From: Valencia hispanica | Lineage: Eukaryota; Chordata; Actinopteri; Cyprinodontiformes; Valenciidae | Direction: 5' to 3' | NCBI GenBank assembly: GCA_963556495.2 | Contig: OY747713.1 | Coordinates: 40,212,961-40,276,960 of the forward strand | Length of the DNA: 64,000 bases | Shown here: positions 1-12,490 of the stretch, piece after piece | How the letters are laid out: every line of letters begins with the position of its first letter | Numbering within the stretch: the stretch's first letter is position 1 | Translations under genes and position numbers: made by a program | Notes under the pieces: model-generated | Database searches by the model: none | Seen by the model: the letters and a program-made list of their open reading frames with translations, nothing else | Told to the model about the DNA's origin: nothing

Positions 1-365
1 GATGGCCGCTCCTACTGAGCCTGGTTCTGTTGGAGGTTTCTTCCTGTTAAAGGGGGGTTTTTCCTCTCCACCGTCGCTACATGCTTTCTCAGTATGAAGG
101 ATTGCTGTGGTTGAAAGTCTGCCTCAACGGGGCCCAACCTCACGCCAATGAGAGAAATAGCAATGGCTCAGGGAAGAGCTAGACAGTCTTTCATGTGAAG
201 GCAACTGTAGCGCCAGTGGCCTTTTGAGCACTCAGGGCAGCGACCCGCATTGGAGAAATGGCTCCAACAAATACCTGGAGAAATATCTGACATCTCAGTC
301 GGAACAGCACAGTCCAAGGAACGGCTAAGATACTACAAAGAACCCCTCAAGCTCCCAGGCCTCTG
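1..365 (+). mobile_element. LINE 3'-region fragment
   Basis: The start (GAGCCTGGTTCTGTTGGAGG and onward, with TTCCTGTTAAAGGGG and CGCTACATGCTTTCTCAGT) matches a 3' segment that I know as highly repeated in teleost LINEs. The second half, 240-370, reads QSKERLRYYKEPLKLPGLW and a stop, also a recurrent LINE-associated end. Exact family not assigned. The fragment may continue upstream of the window. Confidence 0.55.
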
Positions 366-468
366 GTAGAGGACCCAATCACGCTGATTCTGATCCTCAA
401 AATAAGTTGAAGTTTGTGTGATGCGGTAAAAAAAAACAAAAAAACAACCAAATTTCTTCAAAAACATC

Positions 469-474
469 TTTATT
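469..474 (-). promoter_or_regulatory. ctdp1: Candidate distal poly(A) signal of CTDP1
   Basis: Minus-strand AATAAA in the context TAATAAATAAAG, followed 20-50 nt later in the transcript by a long T/GT-rich run (complement of 427-455). This is the best hexamer plus downstream-element combination near the gene. Just beyond it, at 1-365, the sequence becomes a LINE fragment. Confidence 0.35.
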
Positions 475-1323
475 TATTAAAAGTATCTTTTTCAGGTAGG
501 AAATAGACTTTACAGATATCTTACATGATATATGTTTGATGAAAACCTATTGATAAAACCACAACCAGAGCACAGAAAAGCTGTGAAAGAAAAATAATGT
601 GTGGGTGTAGCAGGGGAAAAAAAAACTGATGGCAAAACAGTCACTGAACACAAATCACAGAGAGACATCAGCCTTCAGAAAATAATTACAGTGATTTAGC
701 TCTGCAGCTCAAATAGGAAAGATGCTGAGTTCAAGACAAGAATTAAAAGGAATAGAGGGAAAAATACCAGAGGTGTGAGTTTAAATTCAAACAGACAAAA
801 CCGGAGGTAAGTATTCGACACCATTAATGCACCATTAGATCTGTTAGTCGCACACAGAGGCTTTGCATCATGGCTGAAATGTGCAATAGTGAAGCTGGAT
901 TACACCAGTAAAGGTGAGGTGCTGGTGAAATCCCCCTCTTTTCTGTTCAGTGCTGGGAGCTTATGTTTTAGTTCTTTGTGAGAAGAGCAGGAACAAAGCT
1001 CAACTGAAAAAACGATATTTAATAAACAAAGATCTGTAGAGACATCGCAACGATGCAAATTCAAGTATTATGCCAAGGGCGCTGAGGTTAGTTTTTTGTT
1101 TTTTCTCCAAGAAGATTAAAAACACCACAGAAGTGGAGGATACAATATCTAGTTTGATATCTGAAGTTCATTGTGGAGAGGAAGAACGGTGTGGCAAAAA
1201 GTCCATGAACTGCAGAACGGGGCTGTTTCAGATGGAGATGAAAACTGACTGTGTTTTCATCTTACAATTTTAAAGTAAATCGACGTTTTTATGCTGAATG
1301 ATACTATGCTAATCCTGAGCATT

Positions 1324-1342
1324 GCTAGCTAGCTAGCTAGCT
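1324..1342. repeat. (GCTA)n microsatellite
   Basis: Short perfect tandem array of the tetranucleotide GCTA, which contains overlapping NheI-type palindromes. It lies in the probable 3' UTR. Confidence 0.9.
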
Positions 1343-1819
1343 TCGCACAAAGACTGTAAACGGGGCTGGACTTGCTCGGGAGAGCATTAGTGGAACAAAT
1401 CCCTTCAAGCAACAACCTCACAATTTACAATTAAATGCCTAGGGTATTTTTATATGCAAAAATAATCCAAAGTTAGTACTTTGAAACAAAAATCTGCCTC
1501 AATTTCAGAGACATTTAGTTTGCTCAAACAGGTAAAATACTTGGTAAAAGGCCTGGTTCGATTAGTCATAGTTTGCTATATAAGTTAGTGTTAGAATGAA
1601 ATGGGTGTGTTTGCAATTTGACTTAAAACTGACATTTTCCTTCCACTAGTCTAAATCCTTGATTATAAAGCGTTGTTGAATGGTGGGTTATAAAATATTA
1701 AGCTGTTCTGAAATCTGCAGATCACAGAACAGGTAAAACGGAGTTTGACCTTTGAAATTCAGAGCCTGTAAACCGTTAATTTAGACACGGGCAAAGAAAA
1801 CGGAAAAGATTTTGTCATG

Positions 1820-2143
1820 AGATGCACCAATCAAACGATCAGAGATTGGAATCATCCAATATTCCCATGTTCAGCTCTGATTGGTTATCTGCCGGTCAAA
1901 TTCTGTAAAATCTTCTCTAAGTAAAACTTATCAACCCACCAGTTTTGGTTCACAAAAGCATCATCCAACATCTACTTTGCCACTTTTTTTATTTCATAGT
2001 AATAAAAAAGATACTTATGCAATCTCTATCAACTGCATGTGGCACATTTTCATCTTTTGTGTGTTTGTGTTCTAGTACTTACAGAAAAATTTTATTTAAT
2101 GGAAATCGGTATGGTCCAGGAAAAAATGCCTGATCGGTGCATT
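1820..2143. mobile_element. hAT-like MITE in the probable 3' UTR
   Basis: Begins AGATGCACCAATCAAACGAT and ends TGATCGGTGCAT, imperfect terminal inverted repeats of the 'GATGCACCGAT' type common to fish hAT-derived miniature elements. The interior (CAGCTCTGATTGGTTATCTG and so on) also matches that family as I remember it. No coding capacity. Exact target duplication not resolved. Confidence 0.6.
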
Positions 2144-3192
2144 TGCAATAAAAAATAAATACAAATAATAATTGCTTGTGAAAAATATGTCTGTACCCTG
2201 CCTTGAGTCATCATAGTTAACCAATAATTTCCACATACTTAAAGAAACTGGTGTGCTGGTTTGTAAAAAAACCTTTTTTGTTTATGCTAAACCAATCCTT
2301 TAACTCTACGTAAGAAATGGGGACAGAATGCTAGATTCACCTTAGACAGTTCTGTAATGTTTAGACTCTGAAGGTTTAGACCCTCGATCGGCCAACTTTC
2401 CATTATTCAGCTGTGATTTTTGATAAGTAGTTCAGATACTGAAAAATCGGAATTTCTTCCTCTGATTATAAAACGCATCAAAATGAAGAACTTCCACCAT
2501 TTTCGATCAATAAATGGATGTACTAACCGCATGTGCTTTCATGTACTTTTTGAGGGGAGTAAAAATTCGATAAATGTTCTGGACAATCTTACAATTCCTT
2601 TATTTTCCGTTAAATTCAAAATAACGACCTCCATCAATGAACCCGGAGCACAGCTTTTATTCTTCTGTCCGACCCCCACAAACAGCCAGGATCATTATTG
2701 GCAGTCAGATTCACTTTCTAGCACTGGGATGCTATTTTTAAGTTATCGTTAACAAAATCTTCCCTAGAACGCAAATGTTTACAATATGTACAAATAACGA
2801 AAAAAAATAAAAAAAATAAAAAATAAAAAGGAAGATGCACATTCAATTGTCTGGATAAACTAGTTGTGACCCAAAAAACTGTCTGAGACAAAAAAACAAA
2901 CAAAAACCCTTAAAAAGTGTTAGTCAAGAGTAAAACTTTTAGCTGCACAACTTGGCAAACCTATTTCAAACTCTTTGGCAAGAACCATCAGCAAAATATA
3001 CACTTAAGTTTTTTTATTAATCTTTTCATCAATATAAAAATTCAAATAGAAAAACAACACAAAGTATCAAATGTCATGTCTCCTAGAGTTTGTTGCCTCA
3101 CAATAAAATGTTAACATCAAAGCATTTACGCCAAAAAAAGGCTATTTATATTTATATCTCTCTATGTATAGCAGTGCTACAAAAATCCAAGC

Positions 3193-3198
3193 CTTTAT
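3193..3198 (-). promoter_or_regulatory. ctdp1: Candidate proximal poly(A) signal of CTDP1
   Basis: AATAAA on the minus strand about 195 nt after the stop codon. It is the first canonical hexamer downstream of the gene. The downstream U/GU-rich element is weak. Confidence 0.35.
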
Positions 3199-3391
3199 TT
3201 ACGCAGAAAGGCGCTAGTTCTGTACAGGACATTCAGCTTTTTAATACGACACACATTCATCGCTCCCATGTCTTAACTACACCGCCTCCGGAGGGGGAAA
3301 AAAAAGTGATGTTTAGGTACCGTGTGTGACGTTGTCGGCGAGGGCTGGCATTTAGTCGTCTCTAATAATCGTTTAGCTTCGGTTTTCCTCG

Positions 3392-3572
3392 TCACATAAA
3401 ATCGTTTAGCTCCGCCTCCAAGGCGGCGGCCATCTCGTCCGCCTCCGAGCTGCTGCCTTCCTCTTCTTCATTGGAGTCTTTAGAGGACTCGTCAGCAGAG
3501 TCCTGCCCCTTCTGCTTCTTCTCCATGTCCTCCTTGTCAGCGTCCTCTTCATCGTGCTTCCGTTTTTTGCCC
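3392..3572 (-). CDS. ctdp1: CTDP1 (FCP1) terminal coding exon, C-terminal tail
   Basis: This exon encodes the end of the RNA polymerase II CTD phosphatase, a nuclear enzyme that dephosphorylates the polymerase CTD so that polymerase can be recycled. It begins after a strong acceptor (pyrimidine-rich tract ending TTTTGTTCAG at 3573) with one base completing a split codon. It then reads GKKRKHDEEDADKEDMEKKQ, a likely nuclear localisation signal, followed by a Ser/Glu/Asp-rich stretch and the terminal EADEMAAALEAELNDFM, and stops at TGA 3392-3394. From family knowledge, the last acidic segment of FCP1 forms an amphipathic helix that binds the RAP74 subunit of TFIIF, and mammalian FCP1 ends almost identically. 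The catalytic FCP homology domain and the BRCT domain are not in this window, so most of the gene lies outside or was missed. Identification rests on remembered C-terminal similarity, which is distinctive. Confidence 0.88.
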
Positions 3573-3914
3573 CTGAACAAAAGAAAGATGATTCAGGAGC
3601 AGAACCTAAAGTATTACATTGCCGTCCATATGCTAAATAGAAAGAATCTTAAAGTTTGCAAACAGGTTTTCTATATTTAGCTACACCCATTTTCTCATGA
3701 ACTCTCATACTTCCACTCTTCATGCCTCGTCATGAAGCTGCCATCATGTGTCATAGTGGGGATCAAGTGTTGAGGCTGGTGTGCAGTGTTGTTGTCAAAC
3801 ACACGTCTGAGATTAAAGCACGAACTAATCACTAATTTACCAATCAAGTGACTTCTGAAAAAATGTGGCCGTGCTTCGTTTGATGTAAGGGTGTCAGCGT
3901 AAAGGAGCTAAACA

Positions 3915-4045
3915 CAAATACACCCCACACTTTTTAGAATTTTTGGTATTTCAAGGATTATGCACTACTTTATGGTTGCCAATCACATACAATTCTAGTC
4001 AAATACACTGAAGTTTGTGGTGGCATTGGACAAAATGTGGAAAGC
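3915..4045 (+). mobile_element. Tc1-like transposon end fragment
   Basis: The sequence around CACTGAAGTTTGTGGTGGCA and GACAAAATGTGGAAAG corresponds to the terminal region of a Tc1-type element found across teleosts. Only one end is present and it is diverged. Confidence 0.45.
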
Positions 4046-5439
4046 ATCTCGGTGCATTGATGCTCTTTGCAATGCAGTATAAGTACAGAAAAGATCAAGC
4101 TACGCGATTTGTACTAGAGCACATTCAACACAGGTCACTCCCTTGAGAATCCAACGTGCAATTAACAAGAACTTGTTCTCCATATGGGCTGCATGCAGCG
4201 TGCAGCCAATTACCACCTCCACCCCAGGCTGAAGCTGCTCACAGAGGACTGAGAGGAGCTGCTGCAAGCATAAAGGCTCCAACATTTCAGAAGAAATCTC
4301 TTACTCAAATTAACACAAAGACAGAGATAGATTGATATCTGAAAAATCTATTGTAAAATTCCATATGTTTGTAGAACTGTTTGCTGTTCAATTGAGGCTT
4401 GAAGTTATCATTTAACTAAAACATGACATTCTGAAATTCTTTTTTTATCAATCTGAAAGCACTTAACACACAATGTCTTGAGAAGAGTCTAGAAACAAAT
4501 GATTTAGCAAATTGTCTTACATATTTTTTTCTTACATACCAATACCCATTTTCATATTTGCTAATGATCCACAAGAAAAAAAAAGTCATGATTGTATGAA
4601 TGTGTGAAACTGTACTGTTTTCATTAAACACAACTGGAGAAAGAAACTTCCAACAAAGTGTAAATTGGCTAAACCCAGCATGAATCATAAGGTTAACTTC
4701 ATGTCGAGCTGGCAGCTAGAAATACACCTACACTTTGATGATCAGAGACTAACATTTAGCATTTTATGTACAAAAACCCCCCCAAAAAACAAGTTAATTT
4801 CCTGAGATGTGGGAGAACATAAACAACTTTTAGAAAAGAACGCATTCTTTTTGAGATATGATCAACTCCATGTGTGTAAGCTTGGCTATAGATTAATAAT
4901 GCATGAAACAGGGTCAATAGAAAGAAGGGTTGCCTTTACACTGATAACAGCTGTAAAACTCCCAGAAAGACTTTATGAGAAACATGTGAAAGAAGGTATA
5001 AGCAATGTAGATAGTTCTTGCTAACAGTAGTTAAAAGCGTCCAAAGTTTTAGAAAGTTATATAAAAAAAAAGTATTAAACAAGATTAAGTCTAAAATTGG
5101 AGTTTACTATCATAACCTTAGTCACCCACCTCGTCCACTGTGTGTGCGCCTCTCTGTGACAGACGTTACACAGTCATCATGTCTCAGTCTAAACTGGATT
5201 CTCCCAAATACAAAAAAAGAGGGGGAATTGAACCCTGAATTAAAAGGCTGGTTGAAGCCGTTTGTTGGAGATGCTACATGGGCATACTGCCTACTGATTT
5301 TTATTGTCACAATTAGTGATATATAAATATAAAAAGAAAACACATGACAACTCAAAAACATACTCAAAAGACAAAGCCTTACAACAGTTCCACGCCAACC
5401 ACACTGCCATCAATGGTTAAAAAAATGATTCCTCTCTCC

Positions 5440-5718
5440 TACAGAGTCCATCACAATTACATGGACATTATGACGTCATTTAGCGACTTCTTACAACTTT
5501 TGGGACAGCCAATAGCTACTTTCTATGCTGAGGAGTTGGCAACACTGTTGAAGCGGCGGGGGTAGAGCTCGTCGAGAAGGATGAGGAGATGCCAACAGCC
5601 CCATCTAGAGGAAAAACTTTTGTTTTTTGGCGGTGGAGTAGATATCGTCCATTTATCGTTATCAAGGTGAACTACTCAATATGTCGCGATATTAATTTGA
5701 GGCCATATTGCCCAGCCT
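5440..5718 (-). mobile_element. hAT-like element terminal part
   Basis: Read on the minus strand, the end begins GGCTGGGCAATATGGCCTCA and runs into a series of short ATCG/CGATA-rich motifs typical of the 'TAGGGCTGGGCAATATGG' hAT end. The inner part has no intact reading frame. The far boundary was not found. Confidence 0.45.
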
Positions 5719-6141
5719 TTGGTCCAATTACAAACAGCTGTGAGATCCGAGGGCTACAGTCCTAATCCTTGGGCATACAGACTCTGATGGTCTGAAAACA
5801 GATCTCCACATGGAAACAGTAAACACAAAATGATGTCTTCAAAGCACATTTGTGAGCATGGATACGAAGCTTCAGCAGAGCTGTGTGCATACACTGGACA
5901 CATTTTACAACAAAGACAAACAATGACAGCTGTGTTGCTGCAAACACGCCACTTATGGATAATGATGAAGCTGGAATAGGGGAGAGAAAAACCAACGCAA
6001 AACCAAAACATGTAAAACACACATTTGTAGGTGACTAAAGAATTCTTTGATGTGGCTGTGAGCAAACATGCCATCTCCGTCTACTCCAGCTTTCTCTGTG
6101 AAATCCTCTGCAGAGTGGCTTATTAGCGTGATGTTAATGAG

Positions 6142-6171
6142 ATGTGTGTGTGTGTGTGGGGGGGGGGGGGG
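6142..6171. repeat. (TG)n followed by poly-G tract
   Basis: About eight TG dinucleotides run directly into 14 consecutive G. The G run could form quadruplex-like structures, and errors are likely in any sequencing of it. Confidence 0.9.
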
Positions 6172-6857
6172 TTCGTGGAGGTCCGACACAGAGCCCCCTC
6201 TCATTAGGCCGTGCTGCTGTCAGACAGCCTCACTAACCTCCCGCAGCAGCAGCTGGGCTCCGGCTCTACGTTCATTAAAATGTCAGATGTCGACTCGAAG
6301 AGGGCTGGTGACATGCCAGCTACACAGGGGGGGAAGGTTAGCTTTGTGCAAAAACAAACCAAACAAAAAAAAAAAAAACCCAACAACAACAAAAACAAGA
6401 AAACCACGCTGATCTTTCAAACTAACAAGGGTTTTCATTTGTGAGCCAAAACGTTGAGGGTGATCGCCGTCCGCTAGTCACGCTTCGATGCAACCTAAAA
6501 AAACACTGTCATTGGACTTTTAGCTACCTGAGCTGTCTGGAGAGGCTGCTGGAGTCAGCACAGCTGAGTGTGTACATATGCACTTTTCCACCATCCATCT
6601 TCTGTTTCCAGATATTAATAGTGAAGCAGGAACCCCTCCCCGCTTTTTGTTTTGGATCATTGCATCCAATCTTTATCCTCTGCTATTAATCCAACCCCCC
6701 CACCGGCACACGCACAAACACTTGAGACACTTTCCCTTATGTCAACTGCCAGGGAAGTTTCAGATGTAATCTACTTTTATTTGATTCCTGCCAACCTATA
6801 TCAGCTGTTAAACTACATTGTGATGAAGGTGGAATGTTGCCTTTTACAAGATTATAA

Positions 6858-6878
6858 TTTTTTTTTTTTTTTTTTTTT
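6858..6878. repeat. Poly-T tract (21 nt)
   Basis: Uninterrupted run of 21 T on the plus strand (A on the CTDP1 sense strand). No identifiable retroelement adjoins it. Confidence 0.9.
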
Positions 6879-7204
6879 ACAAATTTGTTACTTCTACAGT
6901 GAGCTGCAAGTGATGGTCCAATCCCACAATATGTGGAGTGTAGGGTTTTTTGTTTGTTTTTTTCCCCCAGGAGAAAATAATGTTAGAGGGAAATAAATCT
7001 TAAGCTTCTTTCAACAAGGCTTTATAGAAGACATTTAGTAAGAGGGATCAATAAAGCCCCTTGATTTAGTGAGGCTGTTCTAAAATTAATGACTGCATTT
7101 TAGCACCACTACTGAGGCTCCCGATCCTGGAAATAAAAGCCAACAGGTCAGTCCCAGCGATCACACTTTATAGTTTAGAAAGAGTCAGGACAAATTACAC
7201 AGAA

Positions 7205-7330
7205 AAGTAGGGCTGTGGCATGTTAGGTGGATCACGATTCGATTATTATTCGGGTGCTACGATTCGATTATTAAACTAGACTTTTGTCGCATAGTCGCAT
7301 GTTCTTGCTCCAAACAGAGATCTCACAGCA
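7205..7330 (+). mobile_element. hAT-like end fragment
   Basis: AGTAGGGCTGTGGCATGTTA followed by two copies of ACGATTCGATTATTA resembles the end of a fish hAT element with repeated ATCG subterminal motifs. No opposite end was found. Confidence 0.4.
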
Positions 7331-8049
7331 GTAGAACATTAGTTTAGATTTACTAAAGTTCCTTGACCTGCGTAAAAATGTTTGAGGGGAATCATCACTT
7401 GATCAATCTGAATGCTCACTGGTGCTAAAGCTAAATATAATTTGCCATTGTTGACAGTTTGATCAGCCAGACAGAGAACATCTTGTTTTCATAATTTCTG
7501 GATCATCTCGGGCCTTCTATGAACACCTTGATAGCTCTGAGACATGATCACATGATTGTATGACCTGTAGCTCATCAGCCGGAAAACTAACTTTAGCAGA
7601 GAAATGTTGTTTGATGCCATTCTGGTAACAGTGTTCATTAACCTTTTGAAACACAAAAGCCACAAAAATCAATATTCTGCGGAATCTTTTCAGGCAAACC
7701 AGATGGGAAAGTCAAAGAGTTGAGTCTGGTTTTAAAACAAATGTCTTGAAATTAACTTGGGATTAGAAAGAGTTGAAAGGGAAAGGTGCCATCAGCCTGA
7801 GAGACGTAATGACAAGAGCTGCAGAAGGAGGTGTGCTTGGTGGTAGAAAGGTAGCTCATTATCAGGTGTTAGAGCTTGAAAACTAAGTGAGAGTTCAGAT
7901 GGCTTCATCTTTGGATGCAATCTCCTCAATTTCCTCATTACCGGATCCATATACGGCTGGGCAGTGTATTAGAAAGTGAAAGAGTGAAAGGCCTTAAACT
8001 GTTTAAAACTCTTGCTGGCAATTAACTTTGAAGAGATCTAAGAACTTGA

Positions 8050-8050
<1 letters not shown>

Positions 8051-8087
<37 letters not shown>
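8051..8087. repeat. Compound (GT)n(AT)n microsatellite
   Basis: Nine GT units followed directly by about nine AT units. Confidence 0.95.
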
Positions 8088-8195
8088 ACAATCTCAACAA
8101 AATGAATTTAACTAGAGCATTTAACAGTATGTACAGTGATATGGGAAGTAAGAAAATCTCCTTAGTCCCTGTCAGTCCTGCCATCAGAAACATAA

Positions 8196-8850
8196 GCCCC
8201 TTTCAAACAGGCCATGAAAAATGGTAATTTTCTGGACTTCGTCTGTTTTGCTTTTGTGTCTGAAAGCAATCTTCCGGACTTTGTCCGGATACCCTTTACC
8301 GGTAATTTTACGGATGAAGACCTAGTAACAAGAACAGACTTTTCGTGGTATGGTGTTTGCATTCGGACTACCAGGTAATGTTCCAGGAAAGCTAGAGCAG
8401 TGTGGGGCGGTGGGGAAAAGGGGAGGGGGGCAGGGAACGCTGTGAGCGCACACATTGATGATGTATAAATGTCACTATTTTCCTTTCAGCTTCCTAGTCG
8501 ATGTCTCTTAAGCGTTTCCATGTGCGCAAAATTGCACACATCACAAAGACGAGCCCTGCGAGTAGATCTGCTGTTTCGTCGACCATCTTTGTAATAATGC
8601 ATTTGTTTGGGGAAATGACGTAGGCCCGCCGCACAAGTTTACGTAATATCCACCTAGAACCCCCCACTCCCCAGACTTTCATCAGGATCCTCCGGTACAT
8701 TTCTTGCTGTGTGAAAGCAGCCGAAAGGAAATGTTCCAGAAAAAAGTGGTATGTTTGAAAACACAACTCCGGTTAAAGACCGGATGGAATTGTCTGGAAA
8801 TATTCCAGAACTTCTGTCTGAAAACGGCTATAGATGTCTGGAGTATGCTA
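8196..8850. mobile_element. Diverged MITE-like repeat
   Basis: The two ends carry related inverted words (CTTTCAAACAGGCC at the left, GTCTGAAAACGGC at the right) with several internal TTCCGG/CCGGA words in both orientations. This looks like an old miniature DNA transposon. Its superfamily was not recognised and no coding frame is supported. Confidence 0.35.
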
Positions 8851-8879
8851 GACTTCAGAGGAACTGGAACTGTGTGTGT

Positions 8880-8990
8880 CAGGCCTGGTTCACACGGCAA
8901 GATTTTGAAGCAGATTTCGTGCCCAGATGATATGGGCCTGTTTCTCATCAAAAGACCCAGGGAGTCCTGTTCAAGTGTCGGCATAATTAC
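8880..8990 (+). mobile_element. MITE fragment related to the copy at 56864-57168
   Basis: Starts CAGGCCTGGTTCACACGGCA and shares the next 40 or so bases with the left end of the element at 56864-57168. Only one end is present here, directly abutting the previous MITE-like repeat. Confidence 0.5.
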
Positions 8991-11107
8991 CAAGAAATTA
9001 TGAATACTAACCTGATGGACTCTACTAGCAAAAACTTATGGTCAAAGAAAAACAAAACACCAATTCGAATTTCTTCATCTCAGTCTCCAGACCTACTTCC
9101 TGTGGATTAAGATCATTAGAGAGGACCAAGGACTCCAGAGAAATTGTGCAGAGAGAGGAAAGGTCAAAGATCCCTCTCTTTCTCTCTGTCCCAACACTGT
9201 GAAATTATATAGAAGGCTACATGCTTTCCTATTAGCAAATGGGGAGTAGCACAGCATATTGATTTTGTTCAATTGTTATTTATTAACATTTTCCCTTAAT
9301 AAATAAATGTACTTCTATTAAAGGTAGGATTTTACTCAAATTTGTGAAGGTGAAATTAAGCTATTGTAATAAATAATTACATTTATTTCAAGGCTTTTCA
9401 CAGTTCTTCACAAGAAGAGCCAATTATTATGGAGGCTGCTGTACATGTGGAACATATAAATGAAGAGTGGCTGATTTTAATGGCATAATTTGGATCATAA
9501 CTTGAGGTGAACTAAGCTAAAACTGAGGCAATAAAGTTTGGTTTATTTTTTGTGTGAAAAATTTCAAAAGGATGCAACAAAGAAGTTGTGCATGTCCTTG
9601 AAATCTGTCAGACTTTTCAAGAATGAGGGTTCAAAAAGTAATATTGTGCAGTGTGCAGCTCCTCAGACAGATGTTGAAGTCATTACTCTGAAATATCATT
9701 ATGTGTACATATTGTGAGAGTCTGATTGCATTAGGGGTGTCAGGAGGACGTACTACAGAGTGTCTGCTGGTAAACAAACAGCCTGAAGCTTCACAAGCCT
9801 CAGCACATCATTAGAGTTGCATTAGAGACCCCAAATGACTGATGTAGGACAGAAAGAACACGTCTCCTCCAACCCAGACAGCAGGAATGTCGCCTAGGGG
9901 AGCATTCAGAGGGGCTGTATTGGGAATGGCTTCACAGAGGGTACAAAATCTATTCCTCCTCATATTTAGGTCCAAGATGACCAAGGCAACCCTCTGGTAA
10001 AAAAAAAAAAAGAATCACTTCAAATGCTTTTCACAGCTCTGATCTCTGCAAGCAGAACAGATGAGCTGTAAAAGAGGCAAGCAGTAAGAAAGAAAAGGCA
10101 AAAGCAGAAGGAGAAATTCGTTGATTTAAATATTCACACAATGTCTGTGATTGAGACCAATTCTGACAGATTTCTTTAACCAAAGTTAAGTTAGAAAATA
10201 CTTTTAACAAACTCTAACGAAGACAAGGAGAACGGAATCATTCTTTCCTTGTACCTTCAATTGCTTTTTCGCCAAACAGGCCGTTTGCTGTAGCTACAAA
10301 GCCTTCTTCAACTATCATTTAGTTAACGCGACACACACAAACAACAGATCTTCAAAGTTAACAAGTCCCTGAAGGAGTCTAATGAGGGCAGGAGGGATAG
10401 TAGTCCCACATGTTCCCACATACTGCCTACATGTTAACTACAGAAGCATTCATAGATTCCCTCCTGCCTCACATGCTGAGAGCTGATAAGTCAGAGGTAG
10501 ACCCCTGTTTTCATACAGATCTGAGTTTTGGAGGCATGTGTCAGCATGTTTGGGTTTAATTGAAGAACAATGGTGCATGAAGGCAGCGTGCAAGGAAAAG
10601 AGTAAACCGACTGAAAGAATAATCGCCCAACAACAAGCACTCAGAGAGCGACTGAGTCATCTCTGAAACCACAAGCTTCTAAGCCCCCATTTGTGAAACA
10701 TACATGGTGACAAGGATTGAGGGTAGGAAGCTCACGGTAGAGGAATTCAGTGTGCTTGGAGGCAGTTGTCAATCAAAAAAAAGCAAGTTCTCCTCTTTTA
10801 CAGGAAGGTCCAAGCAACAGGATCACAGATCTGCCTTTCGCAGCTCTAGCTGGTTTTGGCCTTTGGTATCACTAGCTGTATGAGAGAGGTGGTTTAATGT
10901 TCTAATTCATCTAGATGAAGAATCTTTTTTCAGCAGGGAAATTGCCCTTTTCACACCAAGATGATTGTTGGCTGTCAGGAAAGTCTGACGTCTGTATCGG
11001 TTTTTCTTTCTTCCGTTTCAGCTGCCTCCGAGAAAATGTCTACCTTCATTACTTGATTAGTTGTGATCTTCGTTTTGTACCCATATACAAACGGTTTCAT
11101 ACTCATG

Positions 11108-12308
11108 TACCGTAATTTTCGGACTATAAGCCGCTACTATTTTCAAATGCTTTGGACCCTGCATCCTATACAACGATGTGGCTAATTTAGAGATTTTTAC
11201 TGGCTAATGGCCTCCGGTAGGGTACTATAGCAGGAAACCCAAAAGTGACATGTGGAGAAAGATTATGCGCCGAAGAAGACTCTACCGGTAGTTTTCATGC
11301 ACACACACCCTCATCATGGCAAACACACAAAGAAATGCAGCTTTTAAGTTAAAGGCAATCCAGCAGGCCGTCAAAGAAGGAAATGGAGCTACTGCACTTT
11401 AGCTTGACATCAATGAATCAATGGTGAGACGTTGGCGGATGCAGCGGAGAGAACTGAGTCAGTGTAAAAAGATGACAAAAACTTTCAGAGGGCATACTGA
11501 AGAAGACACTGAAAAAGATTACTTCAGTGGCTTAGTGAGGAAGATGACGATATCGTCAAATGACTTTTTTGGTAGGCTAAAGTATGTTTTATTTTATAAC
11601 CAGGCATGGTACTGTTGTTTTGTGTCGATGCCGTGTTGGCACCCTACTGCCGATTTTCAGGCAAAGTTTGAAAAAACTAAGAAAAAAAGCACTTCTTAAA
11701 TTAAACTCTGAGAAGCACCCAGAGAGCACAGATCTTCGCCAGGGCCACTCATTTCCCTCCCACCATCTCCACTGTTTTCTATATTTCTAGTTTTCAGTAT
11801 TTTTCCAAAAAATGTCTTTAATGAGACACACGGGTGTGTTTGTGCTGCTGGTGCACTCTTCAGGCAGAAGGTGGAGATAAGGGTTGTTGCGCAAGGGGAG
11901 CTGCTTGTTAGCTCTCTGACACGGGACAGGAGTGCAGGTTAGCACCGCTGGTTGGTGGGTGGATACGTGCTTCATGTCGGATCAACGCCACAATGTAATC
12001 ACTTGTTCCTGGTCTCATTGCAAATGTTTCCTGAAGATTTAATCTAAATCAGTCCATAACATTTTCAGTAATATTGGCAATAGACAGAAAGACAGACAAA
12101 CAGTCAGATGGGCACAAAAACATTAGCTTGGAGGTAACTAAAAAACCTTCCGTGTACCGTCTTTCTGTGTAAATATCTCATGTTACAACATGAAAACATG
12201 CAGCTTGTATTCAGGTGGGGCCTATATATGTAGAAAATGTATTTTCTTTTCAAATTTGGCTGGTGCAGCTTATATTCAGGTGCGCCCAATAGTCTGAAAG
12301 TTACGGTA
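11108..12308 (+). mobile_element. pogo/Tigger-type DNA transposon, degenerate, with TA target duplication
   Basis: The left end reads TACCGTAATTTTCGGACTAT; the right end is its inverse with few mismatches (ACTATTGGGCGC inner part, TTACGGTA at the edge). TA flanks both sides, as expected for the Tc1/mariner/pogo superfamily. About 1.2 kb long, so too short for an autonomous copy. It contains a broken reading frame for the N-terminal DNA-binding part of the transposase (about 11297-11560). A second copy lies in opposite orientation at 32345-33028. Confidence 0.75.
11297..11560 (+). pseudogene. Broken pogo/Tigger transposase N-terminus (Brinker-type helix-turn-helix)
   Basis: The frame reads MANTQRNAAFKLKAIQQAVK, then EGNGATA, a TAG stop, LDINESMVRRWRMQR and so on. 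The pattern of basic helix followed by W-R-R-Q is that of the BrkDBD-like DNA-binding domain found at the front of many fish pogo-derived transposases. The in-frame stop and the loss of any DDE catalytic region show it is dead. Compare the intact version of the same domain at 32573-32908. Confidence 0.65.
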
Positions 12309-12490
12309 GTTAACTATCCTCAAACTAAAATAACGATAACATCCTCAGTCATATATCCTCAATTCTTTACTGATCTTTTTTGATTCCGACAGGGGTAATC
12401 TCTAGTCATTATAACGGCCCCAAGTATTCATTCGGAACTCAAACAGATTTCTTTCCAACAGAAAAAAAACACAGCTGGAGACAAAAACCA

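Larger units (their letters stand above)
450..3391 (-). other. ctdp1: Probable CTDP1 3' untranslated region (extent uncertain)
   Basis: This is the sequence downstream of the CTDP1 stop codon. It is AT-rich, has no convincing coding frame and, apart from one MITE at 1820-2143, is poorer in recognisable repeats than the introns. Several minus-strand AATAAA hexamers occur (at 3193-3198, 3012-3017 and 469-474). The last is followed in the transcript by a T/GT-rich stretch and would give a UTR of about 2.9 kb; the first would give about 0.2 kb. No transcript data are available to choose between them. Confidence 0.35.
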
